Assembly: GCA_964350445.1 (NCBI GenBank)
Contig: CAYGKA010000007.1
Span: 1-64,000 of the forward strand
Source: Hwanghaeella sp964350445
GTDB taxonomy: Bacteria; Pseudomonadota; Alphaproteobacteria; UBA8366; Aestuariispiraceae
Reading direction: 5' to 3'
DNA: 64,000 nucleotides
Shown in pieces: positions 8,148 through 16,677 of this stretch. Every line of letters starts with the position of its first letter. Within the stretch, counting starts at the first letter, position 1. A model generated the notes under the pieces. It was not told the DNA's origin, searched no databases, and saw only the letters and a program-made list of their open reading frames with translations. The position numbers were made by a program, and so were the translations under genes.

Positions 8148-9322
8148 TCAAGGACCGTCGTATTTCACAACCTGCTGGTCGATCGCTCCGAAGATGCTGG
8201 TCCCGCCCGCATCCTTCATTTCGATCCTGATCCGGTCGCCGAACTGCATGAAGGGCGTGGCCGGTTGGCCGGAATTGATCGTNNNNNNNNNNNNNNNNNN
8301 NNNNNNNNNNNNNNNNNNNNNNNNNNNNNNNNNNNNNNNNNNNNNNNNNNNNNNNNNNNNNNNNNNNNNNNNNNNNNNNNNNTGATCCGGTCGCCGAACT
8401 GCATGAAGGGCGTGGCCGGTTGGCCGGAATTGATCGTTTCGATCATCCGCACTTCCGCGATACAGGCATAGCCCACACCGCCGTCGGCGATGGCCGACCC
8501 GTGATCGGTATCCTGCTTGTTCGAGACGGTGCCGGACCCAACGACGCAGCCCGCGCCAAGCGGCCGTGTCTTCGCCGCATGCGCGATCAATTTCGGGAAG
8601 GGAAAGGTCATGTCCTCCCCGGCATTCGGCTTGCCGAACAAATCGCCGTTCAGGTGCGACAGCAGCGGAAGGGAAACCTTGCCGCCGTCCCAGGCATCGC
8701 CCAATTCATCGGGCGTGACGGCGACGGGCGAGAAAGCGCTGGAAGGTTTCGCGTGGAAAAAGCCGAATCCCTTGCCCAGTTCCGCCGGGATCAACCCGCG
8801 CAGCGACACATCGTTCACCAGCATCAGAAGCTTGATATGCTTGCCCGCATCCTCCGCGGAAACACCCATCGGCACATCGTCGGTAATGATGGCGACTTCG
8901 CCTTCGAAATCGATGCCCCAGGCTTCGTCACCCGCCTCGATATCGTCGCACGGGCCCAGGAAGGAATCGGACCCGCCCTGATACATCAGCGGATCGGTCC
9001 AGAAACTGTCGGGCAGGACCGCGCCGCGGGCGCGCCGCACCAGTTCCACATGGTTCACATAGGCGGACCCGTCGGCCCATTGATAGGCACGCGGCAAGGG
9101 CGCTTCGGCCTGCGCCGGATCGAAGTCGAATATGTCCTCGGCGGTCCCGTCATTCACACGGTCGGAGAGCACCTGTAGGGCGGGCGCCATGGTTTCCCAG
9201 TCGTCCAGCGCCGCCTGCAGCGTCGGAGCGATGCCATCGGCCTTCACCGCCTTCGTCAAATCCCGGCTGACCACCACCAGCGCGCCGTCCCGCGCGCCCG
9301 TTTTCAAAGTCGCAAGCTTCAT
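8148..9322 (-). CDS. Fumarylacetoacetate hydrolase family protein, interrupted by an assembly gap
   Basis: The protein begins MKLATLKTGARDGALVVVS, the usual FAH-family N-terminus; an ATG three codons upstream is also possible. It carries the conserved FAH core: GSDSFLGPCDDIEAG, FEGEVAIITDD, the metal-ligand region and GSGTVSNKQD. Reading as printed, the frame is lost in the 100-N gap. Deleting the Ns together with one copy of the flanking 55-bp duplication leaves exactly 1020 bases, which encode 339 aa ending FGAIDQQVVKYDGP, a proper FAH C-terminus. The gene is therefore probably intact. It is co-directional with and 45 bases downstream of homogentisate dioxygenase, so fumarylacetoacetate hydrolysis in tyrosine catabolism is the likely role. 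Confidence 0.85.
8228..8437. other. Assembly gap (100 N) flanked by a 55-bp perfect duplication
   Basis: Bases 8283-8382 are exactly 100 N. The 55 bases before the gap (8228-8282) are identical to the 55 bases after it (8383-8437). Equal-length overlapping contig ends joined by a default 100-N spacer give this picture. The coding frame of the FAH gene is restored when one copy and the Ns are removed. No biological insertion needs to be invoked. Confidence 0.9.
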
Positions 9323-9367
9323 CCCATCCACTCTTTTCTTAAATTTCCGTCGTAAACGCAGTCTGGC

Positions 9368-10513
9368 TTATTCGTAGGATCCGCCGCCGGCCCAGCTTTT
9401 CACGTATTCCGTATTCTCGACCCCCGCAGGCAGGTCGCCGACCTCCAACGCGGAACGGGTATCAATCATCACGGCGTATTCGTTCGTCGCATCCTTCTTC
9501 GGCTTGAAGGCCGCTTTCAGCGCCTTGGGATGCGGGCCATGCGTGAAGCCGCAGGGATGGAAAGTCATCATCCCGGCGTCGATATTGTCCCGGCTGAAGA
9601 AGTCGCCAGCGTGATAAAAGATCACTTCATCATAGTCGTCATTGTTGTGATAGAAGGGCACTTTCAGCGCGTCTTCCGACATCTCGAAGGGCCGTGGCAC
9701 GAAGGTGCATACGACGAAACCGGCCGCCACGAAGGTGGAATGCGCCGAGGGCGGCAAGTGGTACCGGTGGCTCATCAACGGCCGGATATCCTTCACATTG
9801 ATCCGCACCACCGACAGGTCGCCCTTCCAGCCCACCGCGTCCAGCGGATTGAACGGATAGGTCATCGTCGCCAGTTTGTCGCCGCGTTTGATGCGGACCT
9901 TGGTCTCAATGGCTGAGCCGTTCGACTTCTGCGCGTTAAAGGCTTCGTCCAGTTCCGGGATATCCAGCATCGCCGGGTCGAAGATCGCGTGACGACCGAC
10001 CATGCCTTTGTCCGGCAGCATATAGGTGGAATTCGTCGCCTCGATCAGCAGGGCCGTCACCGGTTCGGAACACTCGATGCGCCACATGGTACTGCGGGGC
10101 AGGACAATATAGTCGCCCGCAGTGAAAGACAGATGTCCATAGTCGCAGAACAGATCCCCCGCCCCTTCATGGACGAACATCAACTCGTCGCCATCCGCGT
10201 TGCGGGCCAGATGATCCATCTTCTTCGGTGCCCGCCAGAAGCGGATTTTAGTTTGCGCGTTGTGCAGAACCGTCTGCGCGTCGAAGGGGGACGGCTGATC
10301 CTCGTTCATCCGGGTAAGGTCGAAGGCACGCGGCTGCAGGTCGCCCTCAAAGGCGGTCCAACCGGTGGGTGGGTGTTCGTGATACATATGCGTCGCCGGG
10401 CCGAAAAAACCTTCCTTGCCCAATTCACGCTCGAACGTCCCTTCCGGCAGGCCGGCATGCGCCTGGCGGCTGGCGGTGCCCTGCATGCGGGGAAACGAGA
10501 TATAGTTCTTCAT
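9368..10513 (-). CDS. hmgA: Homogentisate 1,2-dioxygenase (short form)
   Basis: The product is 381 aa, shorter than the about 430-440 aa of the Pseudomonas/human type but recognisable by MYHEHPPTGW near the N-terminus and by the Fe-ligand region DYDEVIFYHAGDFFSR ... HPCGFTHGPHP. It would cleave homogentisate to maleylacetoacetate in tyrosine/phenylalanine breakdown. The ATG at 10511-10513 follows a purine-rich GAGGGAC. The FAH-family hydrolase is immediately downstream, and the promoter upstream carries a perfect palindrome. No maleylacetoacetate isomerase gene is seen in the window. Confidence 0.85.
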   Translation of the reverse strand: MKNYISFPRMQGTASRQAHAGLPEGTFERELGKEGFFGPATHMYHEHPPTGWTAFEGDLQPRAFDLTRMNEDQPSPFDAQTVLHNAQTKIRFWRAPKKMDHLARNADGDELMFVHEGAGDLFCDYGHLSFTAGDYIVLPRSTMWRIECSEPVTALLIEATNSTYMLPDKGMVGRHAIFDPAMLDIPELDEAFNAQKSNGSAIETKVRIKRGDKLATMTYPFNPLDAVGWKGDLSVVRINVKDIRPLMSHRYHLPPSAHSTFVAAGFVVCTFVPRPFEMSEDALKVPFYHNNDDYDEVIFYHAGDFFSRDNIDAGMMTFHPCGFTHGPHPKALKAAFKPKKDATNEYAVMIDTRSALEVGDLPAGVENTEYVKSWAGGGSYE

Positions 10514-10583
10514 GATTGTCCCTCACCCGATCTAGCGCCTACTGACGTCTAATGGCAGCCAGCATGGAAGCCGACCGTGACGC

Positions 10584-10612
10584 ATAATTAGTTTCAAATG
10601 AAACTATATCAA
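10584..10612 (-). promoter_or_regulatory. Promoter of hmgA with an embedded MarR-type palindromic operator
   Basis: On the minus strand TTGATA (10607-10612) and AATTAT (10584-10589) are separated by 17 bases. The spacer region holds TAGTTTCAAATGAAACTA (10589-10606), eight-base arms around AA. A repressor bound there would block polymerase. The symmetry and size are typical of MarR-family sites, and tyrosine/homogentisate genes are often under MarR- or IclR-type repressors, but no such regulator gene is adjacent. Confidence 0.65.
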
Positions 10613-10720
10613 GCCTCCGTGGATCGAGCAACGGTCCCGGAACCCATTCGGCGTCAACGGTGCTTTGAGTTGCGGCGCGAAAAAGCCCGCCCGAGTGGGG
10701 TCGGACGACAGCACGGGCGG

Positions 10721-11173
10721 TCAGTCCGGTTCGTGCTCAGGTTTCCATTGGGTCGGCCAAGGCTCGCCCAAATCGTCCAACGCGCATTGCAAGGAATCCA
10801 TCACCAACCTGACCGCGGCGCCGCCGGCGAAATGGATCACCACGGTTTCGTAATCTTCGTCCGGCTCGTCACTATAGGCAATGGCCAGGAAGGACATGAC
10901 CTTGTCAGGATCGTGCCAGTCGATGCCGCGGAACTGGGCCCTCTGAACCCCGTCGAAGCGCAACCCGCAGAGGGTTCGGAAATAAGGGCCGGTTCCCCCG
11001 GCTTTTTCCCATTGAAAGCGGTTCAGGACGATGACGAATTGCCGGGTATCCTTGAGCAGACGCATGTCCCCCGCCGGGGCCAGCGCATCCTGGACCATCG
11101 TTCCGATCACCGTCAGATCTTCCAGATCCATCGCCCGTAGGCGCAATCGATCTTCCCCGCTTTTCAAGACCAC
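10721..11173 (-). CDS. DUF2948 family protein
   Basis: The product is 150 aa, rich in Trp/Asp, with the pattern RLRAMDLEDLTVIGTMVQDAL ... FVIVLNRFQWE ... LAIAYSDEPDED that marks the alphaproteobacterial DUF2948 family. The start is uncertain: GTG at 11171-11173 or the TTG six bases further in; AGGGG lies directly upstream of both. It lies 50 bases downstream of murA on the same strand, the usual neighbourhood for this family. Molecular function is unknown. Confidence 0.75.
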   Translation of the reverse strand: MVLKSGEDRLRLRAMDLEDLTVIGTMVQDALAPAGDMRLLKDTRQFVIVLNRFQWEKAGGTGPYFRTLCGLRFDGVQRAQFRGIDWHDPDKVMSFLAIAYSDEPDEDYETVVIHFAGGAAVRLVMDSLQCALDDLGEPWPTQWKPEHEPD

Positions 11174-11223
11174 CCCTATTCCGGCCGCCGCGGCCGGCCC
11201 ATCAGTCGCGCCAATATTCAGTC

Positions 11224-12504
11224 TTAGCCTGAAACCCGTTCGATGTCAGCGCCGCAGGCCGCCAGCTTTTCCTCGACACGCTCATATCCCCGGTCCAAGT
11301 GATAGACACGGTTGACCGTGGTCTCCCCCTTCGCGGCGAGCGCCGCAATCACCAGGCTGACGCTGGCGCGCAGATCGGTCGCCATGACTTCGGCGCCTTT
11401 CAGGCCCTGCGTGCCGCGGACCATGGCCGACCGGCCATGCAGGTTGATGTTCGCACCCATCCGCATCAGTTCCGGGACATGCATGAAACGGTTCTCGAAG
11501 ATCGTCTCCGTGATCATCGAGGCGCCGTCCGCCGTCGCCAACATCGCCATCATCTGGGCCTGAAGATCGGTCGGGAAACCCGGGAACGGTTCCGTCATTA
11601 CATCGACGCCGCGAATTTCGTCCGCCTTCACCCGCATGCCGGCTTCCGTCTTCTCGACCGTCGCGCCGGCCAGCGTCAGATGCTCGACCACCGCCTTGAT
11701 CATGTCCGGACGGGCCCCGATCAGTTCCACATCGCCCCGCGTCGCCGCGGCGGCCATTGCATAGGTCCCGGTTTCGATCCGGTCAGGAATGACCGGGTGG
11801 ACGGCGCCGTGCAGACGGTCGACACCCTGGATCTTGATGACGTCGGTGCCCGCCCCTTCGATCTTCGCCCCCATGGCGATCAGGCAATTGGCGAGGTCCA
11901 CCACTTCCGGCTCGCGCGCCGCGTTGACCAAGCGGGTTTCGCCCTTGGCGAGCGACGCGGCCATCAGCATGTTCTCGGTCGCACCGACGGAAACGAAGGG
12001 GAAGACGACCTCTTCACCGATCAGGCCCTTGGGCGCGCGGGCGATGACATAACCACTCTCCAACTCGATCTCGGCTCCCAAAGTCTGCATGCCCTTCAAA
12101 TGCAGGTCCACCGGGCGCGTTCCGATGGCGCAACCGCCCGGCAGGGAGACTTTCGCCTCGCCGCAGCGCGCCAGGATCGGCCCCAAGACCAGCACGCTCG
12201 CGCGCATCTTGCGGACAAGGTCGTAGGGCGCGACGGTCGAGGTGATTTCCGGCGTCGACATCACGAAACTGCGGCTGCGGTGTCCCTCGCCCACGCCGAT
12301 GCTTTTCATGGTCAAGGTCACGCCGTGCTGAACCAGAAGGTTCGCCAGCGTGTCGATATCCGCCAGCAGGGGCAGGTTCTGAAGCTCAAGCGTTTCGTCG
12401 GTCAGCAGCGCGGCCGCCATCAGGGGCAGGGCCGCGTTCTTGGCGCCGGCGATCGGCAGACTGCCGGTCAGGCGATTGCCGCCGATAATTCTAATTCGAT
12501 CCAT
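11224..12504 (-). CDS. murA: UDP-N-acetylglucosamine 1-carboxyvinyltransferase
   Basis: The product is 426 aa, full length for MurA, which transfers enolpyruvate from PEP to UDP-GlcNAc in the first committed step of peptidoglycan synthesis in the cytoplasm. Lys22 (AGAKNAALP) and the catalytic cysteine Cys125 (LPGGCAIGTRPVDLH, equivalent to E. coli Cys115) are present. Because the loop cysteine is Cys and not Asp, the enzyme should be of the fosfomycin-sensitive type (inference). The ATG at 12504 is chosen over upstream in-frame starts because MDRIRIIGGN is the family N-terminus and GGGAAAG precedes it. Confidence 0.95.
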   Translation of the reverse strand: MDRIRIIGGNRLTGSLPIAGAKNAALPLMAAALLTDETLELQNLPLLADIDTLANLLVQHGVTLTMKSIGVGEGHRSRSFVMSTPEITSTVAPYDLVRKMRASVLVLGPILARCGEAKVSLPGGCAIGTRPVDLHLKGMQTLGAEIELESGYVIARAPKGLIGEEVVFPFVSVGATENMLMAASLAKGETRLVNAAREPEVVDLANCLIAMGAKIEGAGTDVIKIQGVDRLHGAVHPVIPDRIETGTYAMAAAATRGDVELIGARPDMIKAVVEHLTLAGATVEKTEAGMRVKADEIRGVDVMTEPFPGFPTDLQAQMMAMLATADGASMITETIFENRFMHVPELMRMGANINLHGRSAMVRGTQGLKGAEVMATDLRASVSLVIAALAAKGETTVNRVYHLDRGYERVEEKLAACGADIERVSG

Positions 12505-12554
12505 TCCGCTTTCCCGCGGGCGCGCGCCCGGTTGGTGGTTTGTTCTTTGTTGTA

Positions 12555-12569
12555 TTGCACGCGGTGCAA
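12555..12569. promoter_or_regulatory. Perfect inverted repeat TTGCACGCGGTGCAA upstream of murA
   Basis: Six-base arms around GCG, 51-65 bases upstream of the murA start codon. The size and symmetry suit a dimeric repressor/activator, but I cannot name the factor. Confidence 0.35.
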
Positions 12570-12688
12570 AATTGTCGTCCGGAGCCATCACACTCTCAAA
12601 TTTCCACGTGACACCGCAACGACCGGAATAGTCTGCCCTGGTCCCACATTATTCCAACGCAACGTTTCCCGGCACGGGACTTAGCAAG

Positions 12689-12705
12689 CAATTTGGGCCA
12701 AATTG
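12689..12705. promoter_or_regulatory. Perfect inverted repeat CAATTTGGGCCAAATTG between dcd and murA
   Basis: Eight-base arms around one G, 13 bases beyond the dcd stop codon and about 185 bases upstream of murA. It may be an operator or the stem of a transcript-end structure for dcd; there is no T tract on the minus strand. Confidence 0.3.
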
Positions 12706-12718
12706 AGGCCAATCGCCG

Positions 12719-13273
12719 TTAGAGCCGCGGCAGCGTCACGCCCCGCTGGCCCATATACTTGCCCGCCCTGTCCTTATACGAGACCTCGCACGGCCCCGCC
12801 CCTTGCAGGAACAGGAACTGGCACGCCCCTTCATTGGCATAGATCTTCGCCGGCAAAGGCGTGGTGTTGGAAAATTCCAGCGTCACATGCCCTTCCCATT
12901 CCGGTTCCAGCGGCGTGACGTTCACAATAATCCCGCAGCGAGCGTAGGTGGACTTGCCGAGGCAGATCACCAGGACGTCGCGGGGAATGCGGAAATACTC
13001 CACCGTTCGCGCCAGCGCAAAGCTGTTCGGCGGAATGATGCAGACATCGGTCTTCCGTTCCACGAAGCTGCTGTCCGAGAAGTGTTTCGGATCGACAATG
13101 GCGTTGTCGACATTGGTGAAAATACGGAATTCGTCGGAGACCCGCGCATCGTAGCCGTAAGAGGACACACCGAAGGAAATCGTCCCCTCGCGCTTCTGAC
13201 TGTCTATGAAGGGATCGATCATCTGATCCTTCACCGCGCGTTCACGAATCCAAGTGTCGGGCATGATCGCCAT
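12719..13273 (-). CDS. dcd: dCTP deaminase
   Basis: The product is 184 aa, the family's usual size. It converts dCTP to dUTP for thymidylate supply. Motifs are MPDTWIRERA at the N-terminus, SSYGYDARVS, the nucleotide-binding GKSTYARCGI and the catalytic-glutamate region TPLEPEWEGHVTLEFSN. The thyA and folA genes elsewhere in the window belong to the same dTMP pathway. A small basic protein gene lies 16 bases upstream on the same strand. Confidence 0.95.
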   Translation of the reverse strand: MAIMPDTWIRERAVKDQMIDPFIDSQKREGTISFGVSSYGYDARVSDEFRIFTNVDNAIVDPKHFSDSSFVERKTDVCIIPPNSFALARTVEYFRIPRDVLVICLGKSTYARCGIIVNVTPLEPEWEGHVTLEFSNTTPLPAKIYANEGACQFLFLQGAGPCEVSYKDRAGKYMGQRGVTLPRL

Positions 13274-13289
13274 GGCGTGCTCCTAATCC

Positions 13290-13466
13290 CTAGTCCTTGT
13301 CGCCCGACGGGTCGGACTTTTCTTCCGTTTCGGCCGATGACCGTGACCGCGCCTGCTGCTTACGCTTCCGCAGGTTCTCGCGCAAACGCTCCGCCAACCG
13401 GTCATCGCGCCCGGACTTGCCGCTCTTCCCGGATTGGCCGTCTTTTCCTGGCTTGCCGCTGGCCAT
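13290..13466 (-). CDS. Small basic Lys/Arg-rich hypothetical protein
   Basis: About 58 aa, beginning MASGKPGKDGQSGKSGKSGR and containing DDRLAERLRENLRKRKQQARSR. This amphipathic basic helix is recurrent in small alphaproteobacterial proteins encoded near dcd and cell-wall genes. An in-frame ATG three codons upstream is equally possible. It is co-directional with and 16 bases upstream of dcd. The glycine/serine/lysine-rich N-terminus looks disordered. No function is known to me. Confidence 0.5.
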   Translation of the reverse strand: MASGKPGKDGQSGKSGKSGRDDRLAERLRENLRKRKQQARSRSSAETEEKSDPSGDKD

Positions 13467-13676
13467 CGTCCCCATCAACCTTGTGTGGACAGCTATTGTG
13501 TGTATCCCACCGGCAACCTCAAGGCAGCCCGCGCCCGCACCCTGAAGCAGGCGGCAAGCCTTTGCATTGAATGCATTATTCGTATTCGGCGATCCCCAAC
13601 CAACCGGCATCGAATACGGCCCATAGCCGCCCGCGCCCGAATCATCGCGGCGCGATCCCAATTCCGCATCGTGCCG

Positions 13677-15281
13677 CTATAGGTAAGCGCCGTGCTCGCT
13701 CAACACCGAATAGGCACTGTCCAACTCCCTGGCCAGTCGGGTCAGATCGCCTTTTTCTGGGTCGAAAGTGTAGTGAGTCTTTTCATTGACCTTGCTGGAG
13801 AACGCGTCCCGACAGGTCTCGACCGACACGCCCGGGTCATCCAAGAAGACGGTCAGTTGCGCCAGGGCACCATCGGACAACCGGAAGACCTGTTCCATAT
13901 CCAGGTCCAGATAGCGGTCAGGCCGGGCCAACGCGGTGCCGAACAAGTCTGCAAGCATGTCTGTGACATACATATACCAAGCGCATTCCTGCTCAAGCGA
14001 GAGCGACATGTCGCGTCGGTAGACGAAAAGACCGTCGACCGGATCGAATCGTCCTTTCAAGTGGCGCAATTGGCGGAAGCCGAACTGGTTCTTGAAGGCA
14101 AGCGAAAGCAAGGTCTTTTCCGGCGACCTATGCATTCTGATCAATCTTGCATCGGGAAAGGTGCCCATCAGGATCGGAGCCCAGACCGTATCCAAGTGAT
14201 TCACGATCACCGGCACCTTGCCCGTGGCATGGCAGAAGGCGAGTTCGGAAAACCTGTATTGCAGGTAGGTTTCTATTTCCGGCTCGCAACTCGCCGCACC
14301 GCCTTCCTGCTGCAATCTGTAGAAAAACGCGTTCTGATCGCCCGTTTCCACATGATATTCGAGAAAATGGAACGGCAGCAGATTTTCCGACTTCTGTAAC
14401 AAGTTTTCCATCGCCATTGTTCCGACCCGGCCCGTCGACAGCACCAGGACAGGGGAAAGGCCGCCCGCTGCCATTTCCTTGATCTTGTCATAGGGGTGCC
14501 CGTGGTTTTCGGCCAGGAAACGGGCCGTCCTGGCCTGCAAATCGGTAATGTTTCGGGCCAGGACATCCCGCTTCAAGACCGGCCGCGCTTGGGCTTCCAG
14601 GTCACGGACTTCCGCACGGTTCCGGTCCGCCATACGCGCGGCCCCGTTCGTCAACCGCCAGACCATGTCCTGGGACCGAAAAAGCTCCTTGTGCTGGCTG
14701 GCAGTCACCCTCGAAAACAGCGCCGCCGAGACGTCCGGCGCCCGCCGTGCCAGAGTCGGCATCAACAGTGCGGGTATGCCGCCAAAGGCACTGGTTACCT
14801 TTTGCATCATGACGGCAAAGTCATCCTGACCGACCAGGAGCAAAATGCAGCGCATCAGATCGACATCCTTCCGCTGGATGAGCGACGGCAGCAGTTTGTG
14901 CAGGTACATCCTGGCGCGGCCGTGATTTGGATCGCGACGCAAAAAATGTGCGGCGATCCGGATTCCGAATTCTGAGATCCCTGGGTGTTCCTCGTCCCGC
15001 GACTCTATCTGGGAGAACAGATCGTATTCCGAGATCACCTCGATTGCGCCCGTCTGCGCGACGGCCAGAAGTAGCGAAACCAATCCGTCGGTCGGACCAA
15101 CCACGCCAGGCTGATCGCGGAAGACGTCGAAGGCCTCCTCGGTATAGCCCGTCGCGGCCTGAATCATGAAAGTAAAGAAAGTCAGGTCGTTGTCGTTCTT
15201 GGTTTCTTGATAGGCCCGCAGGGAAAGCTGTGCTGCGCCAAGTGGGTTACCCTTGTTGAGTTGCTCTTCCCACGGAGTCAT
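13677..15281 (-). CDS. Sulfotransferase-like protein with N-terminal helical-repeat region
   Basis: The product is 534 aa. Residues 1-230 are helical and repeat-like (TPR-like in appearance, unassigned). From about 275, PVLVLSTGRVGTMAMENLL resembles the PAPS 5'-phosphosulfate-binding loop of sulfotransferases (LSTGRVGT at 281-288). About 100 residues later ARLIRMHRSPEKTLLSLAFK resembles the 3'-phosphate-binding block (R-x6-S). This order supports a PAPS-dependent sulfotransferase-like fold. There is no signal peptide. The acceptor is unknown; surface polysaccharide or lipid is a guess. A strong hairpin and tRNA-Thr lie upstream. Confidence 0.55.
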   Translation of the reverse strand: MTPWEEQLNKGNPLGAAQLSLRAYQETKNDNDLTFFTFMIQAATGYTEEAFDVFRDQPGVVGPTDGLVSLLLAVAQTGAIEVISEYDLFSQIESRDEEHPGISEFGIRIAAHFLRRDPNHGRARMYLHKLLPSLIQRKDVDLMRCILLLVGQDDFAVMMQKVTSAFGGIPALLMPTLARRAPDVSAALFSRVTASQHKELFRSQDMVWRLTNGAARMADRNRAEVRDLEAQARPVLKRDVLARNITDLQARTARFLAENHGHPYDKIKEMAAGGLSPVLVLSTGRVGTMAMENLLQKSENLLPFHFLEYHVETGDQNAFFYRLQQEGGAASCEPEIETYLQYRFSELAFCHATGKVPVIVNHLDTVWAPILMGTFPDARLIRMHRSPEKTLLSLAFKNQFGFRQLRHLKGRFDPVDGLFVYRRDMSLSLEQECAWYMYVTDMLADLFGTALARPDRYLDLDMEQVFRLSDGALAQLTVFLDDPGVSVETCRDAFSSKVNEKTHYTFDPEKGDLTRLARELDSAYSVLSEHGAYL

Positions 15282-15408
15282 TTACTCTATTGCCTCTTGT
15301 TGCGAAGGTTTCGACACTCCTTGTACAGGATTCTCCCAAATTAGGCAGAGCTTGACCGCAGGCCAACCAGATCGGCGGCTTTCGGCCTCCATAGAGAAAT
15401 TATCTCTG

Positions 15409-15442
15409 GGCGGTTCCTGCAAGCTTGCAGGCCCGGACCGCC
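15409..15442. repeat. Long inverted repeat/hairpin upstream of tRNA-Thr
   Basis: CCTGCAAGCTTGCAGG (15416-15431) is a perfect 16-bp palindrome nested within GGCGGT (15409-15414) and ACCGCC (15437-15442). It sits between the divergent sulfotransferase-like gene and tRNA-Thr. It is too GC-rich and lacks a T tract for a standard terminator; it could be a protein-binding site. Confidence 0.45.
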
Positions 15443-15525
15443 TATGGCATACACCGCGCCGTTCCAAGAGGTGCCCGGGTCCAAGGCCCGTTCCGCGCCT
15501 AAAACCCTCGATCACCGCGATCGAC

Positions 15526-15600
<75 letters not shown>

Positions 15601-15651
15601 GTTTTCCCAAAAAATTCGCGCATACCATGCCCCTGTGACTCGCCGGCGGCC

Positions 15652-16539
15652 TCATCCCCGCAGCACTTGTGTTTCCATGAGGACCCAGTCGCGGAAGGCA
15701 CGGACCGATTTTCGGCGCATGCTTTCCGGCAGATAGAGAAGCGAATAGTCGCCGAAGGTCAGGCCGACCTTGGAGAACCGGACAAGCCGACCGGCATCGA
15801 TATCGGCCGCGATCAATTCATACGAGATCAGGGCCAACCCCTGCCCCGAAAGCGCCCCTTCAATCGCCAGGATGCTGGCGAGCGGGCCCGAGACGGGCGG
15901 CAGGGTCACATCGGGCACGCCCGCGGTGCGGAACCACTGCGCCCAGCCGTCCCCCCGGTCTTCATGCAACAGGCGAAACTGCAGCAGTTCTTTCGGTTCT
16001 TTCGGGACACCGCCGTCGGGCACCATGGAGGGCGCCCCGACGGGAAAGACCGTCGAGCGCACGATGTGATCGGACTGCAGTTCCGGCCAAGTTCGGTAGC
16101 TGTAGCGTATTGCCAGATCCGCCTCGTAATGTTCGATATCCGCCAATCGGCTCGACGCGTCGATGCGCAGCTCGACATCCGGATAGGCCGCATGAAACCC
16201 GCCCAACCGGGGCATCAGCCATTTTTGGGCGAAGGTCCCTTCGACACTGACCGTAACGAGACCTTCGACCTGCGTGGTGAGTGCTTCCGTCGCCTCTGCT
16301 ATCCGGTCGAAAGCGGGCCGCACTTCATCCAGATAGCGGGCCCCGGCCTCCGTCATCTCGACGCCGCGCGGCACGGTGCGGAAGAGCTGAACGCCCAAGC
16401 GTTTTTCCAGCCCACGCACATGCCGGCTTACCGCCGCATGGGTGACGTTCATCTCCTCAGCCGCGCGCGAAAAACTGCCCAGCCGGCCGGCGGCATCGAA
16501 GGCGCGAAGAGCGTTCAGGGGCGGAAGGTGTCGGGGCAT
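15652..16539 (-). CDS. LysR-family transcriptional regulator, GcvA type
   Basis: The product is 295 aa. The N-terminal winged helix reads LNALRAFDAAGRLGSFSRAAEEMNVTHAAVSRHVRGLEKRLGVQLF, and the THAAVSRHV recognition helix is that of the GcvA/AmpR subgroup. The substrate-binding domain follows (VEGLVTVSVEGTFAQKWLMPRLGGF). No obvious target gene is divergently adjacent: the matrixin gene starts 138 bases away on the other strand and may be the target because of the divergent arrangement. The ligand is unknown. Confidence 0.9.
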   Translation of the reverse strand: MPRHLPPLNALRAFDAAGRLGSFSRAAEEMNVTHAAVSRHVRGLEKRLGVQLFRTVPRGVEMTEAGARYLDEVRPAFDRIAEATEALTTQVEGLVTVSVEGTFAQKWLMPRLGGFHAAYPDVELRIDASSRLADIEHYEADLAIRYSYRTWPELQSDHIVRSTVFPVGAPSMVPDGGVPKEPKELLQFRLLHEDRGDGWAQWFRTAGVPDVTLPPVSGPLASILAIEGALSGQGLALISYELIAADIDAGRLVRFSKVGLTFGDYSLLYLPESMRRKSVRAFRDWVLMETQVLRG

Positions 16540-16677
16540 GCTGTACCTCGAAATTTGCTGTTCACGCCTGTCACGTATGGCGCGTTGCCTTCAGCACAAG
16601 AAAATTGTCGAAACACGGCAACGAGACACTTTATTTCGTCACCGACCTCTGGTTTTCTGTGAAGACTATCCAGCTTC

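Noticed and set aside
8216..9331. FAH gene read as frameshifted or interrupted by an insertion
   Set aside because: The frame loss is fully explained by the N gap plus a 55-bp duplicated contig end.
11299..12684. Long open frame on the + strand opposite murA
   Set aside because: High-GC antisense frame without ribosome-binding site; the minus-strand frame is a full MurA with catalytic residues.
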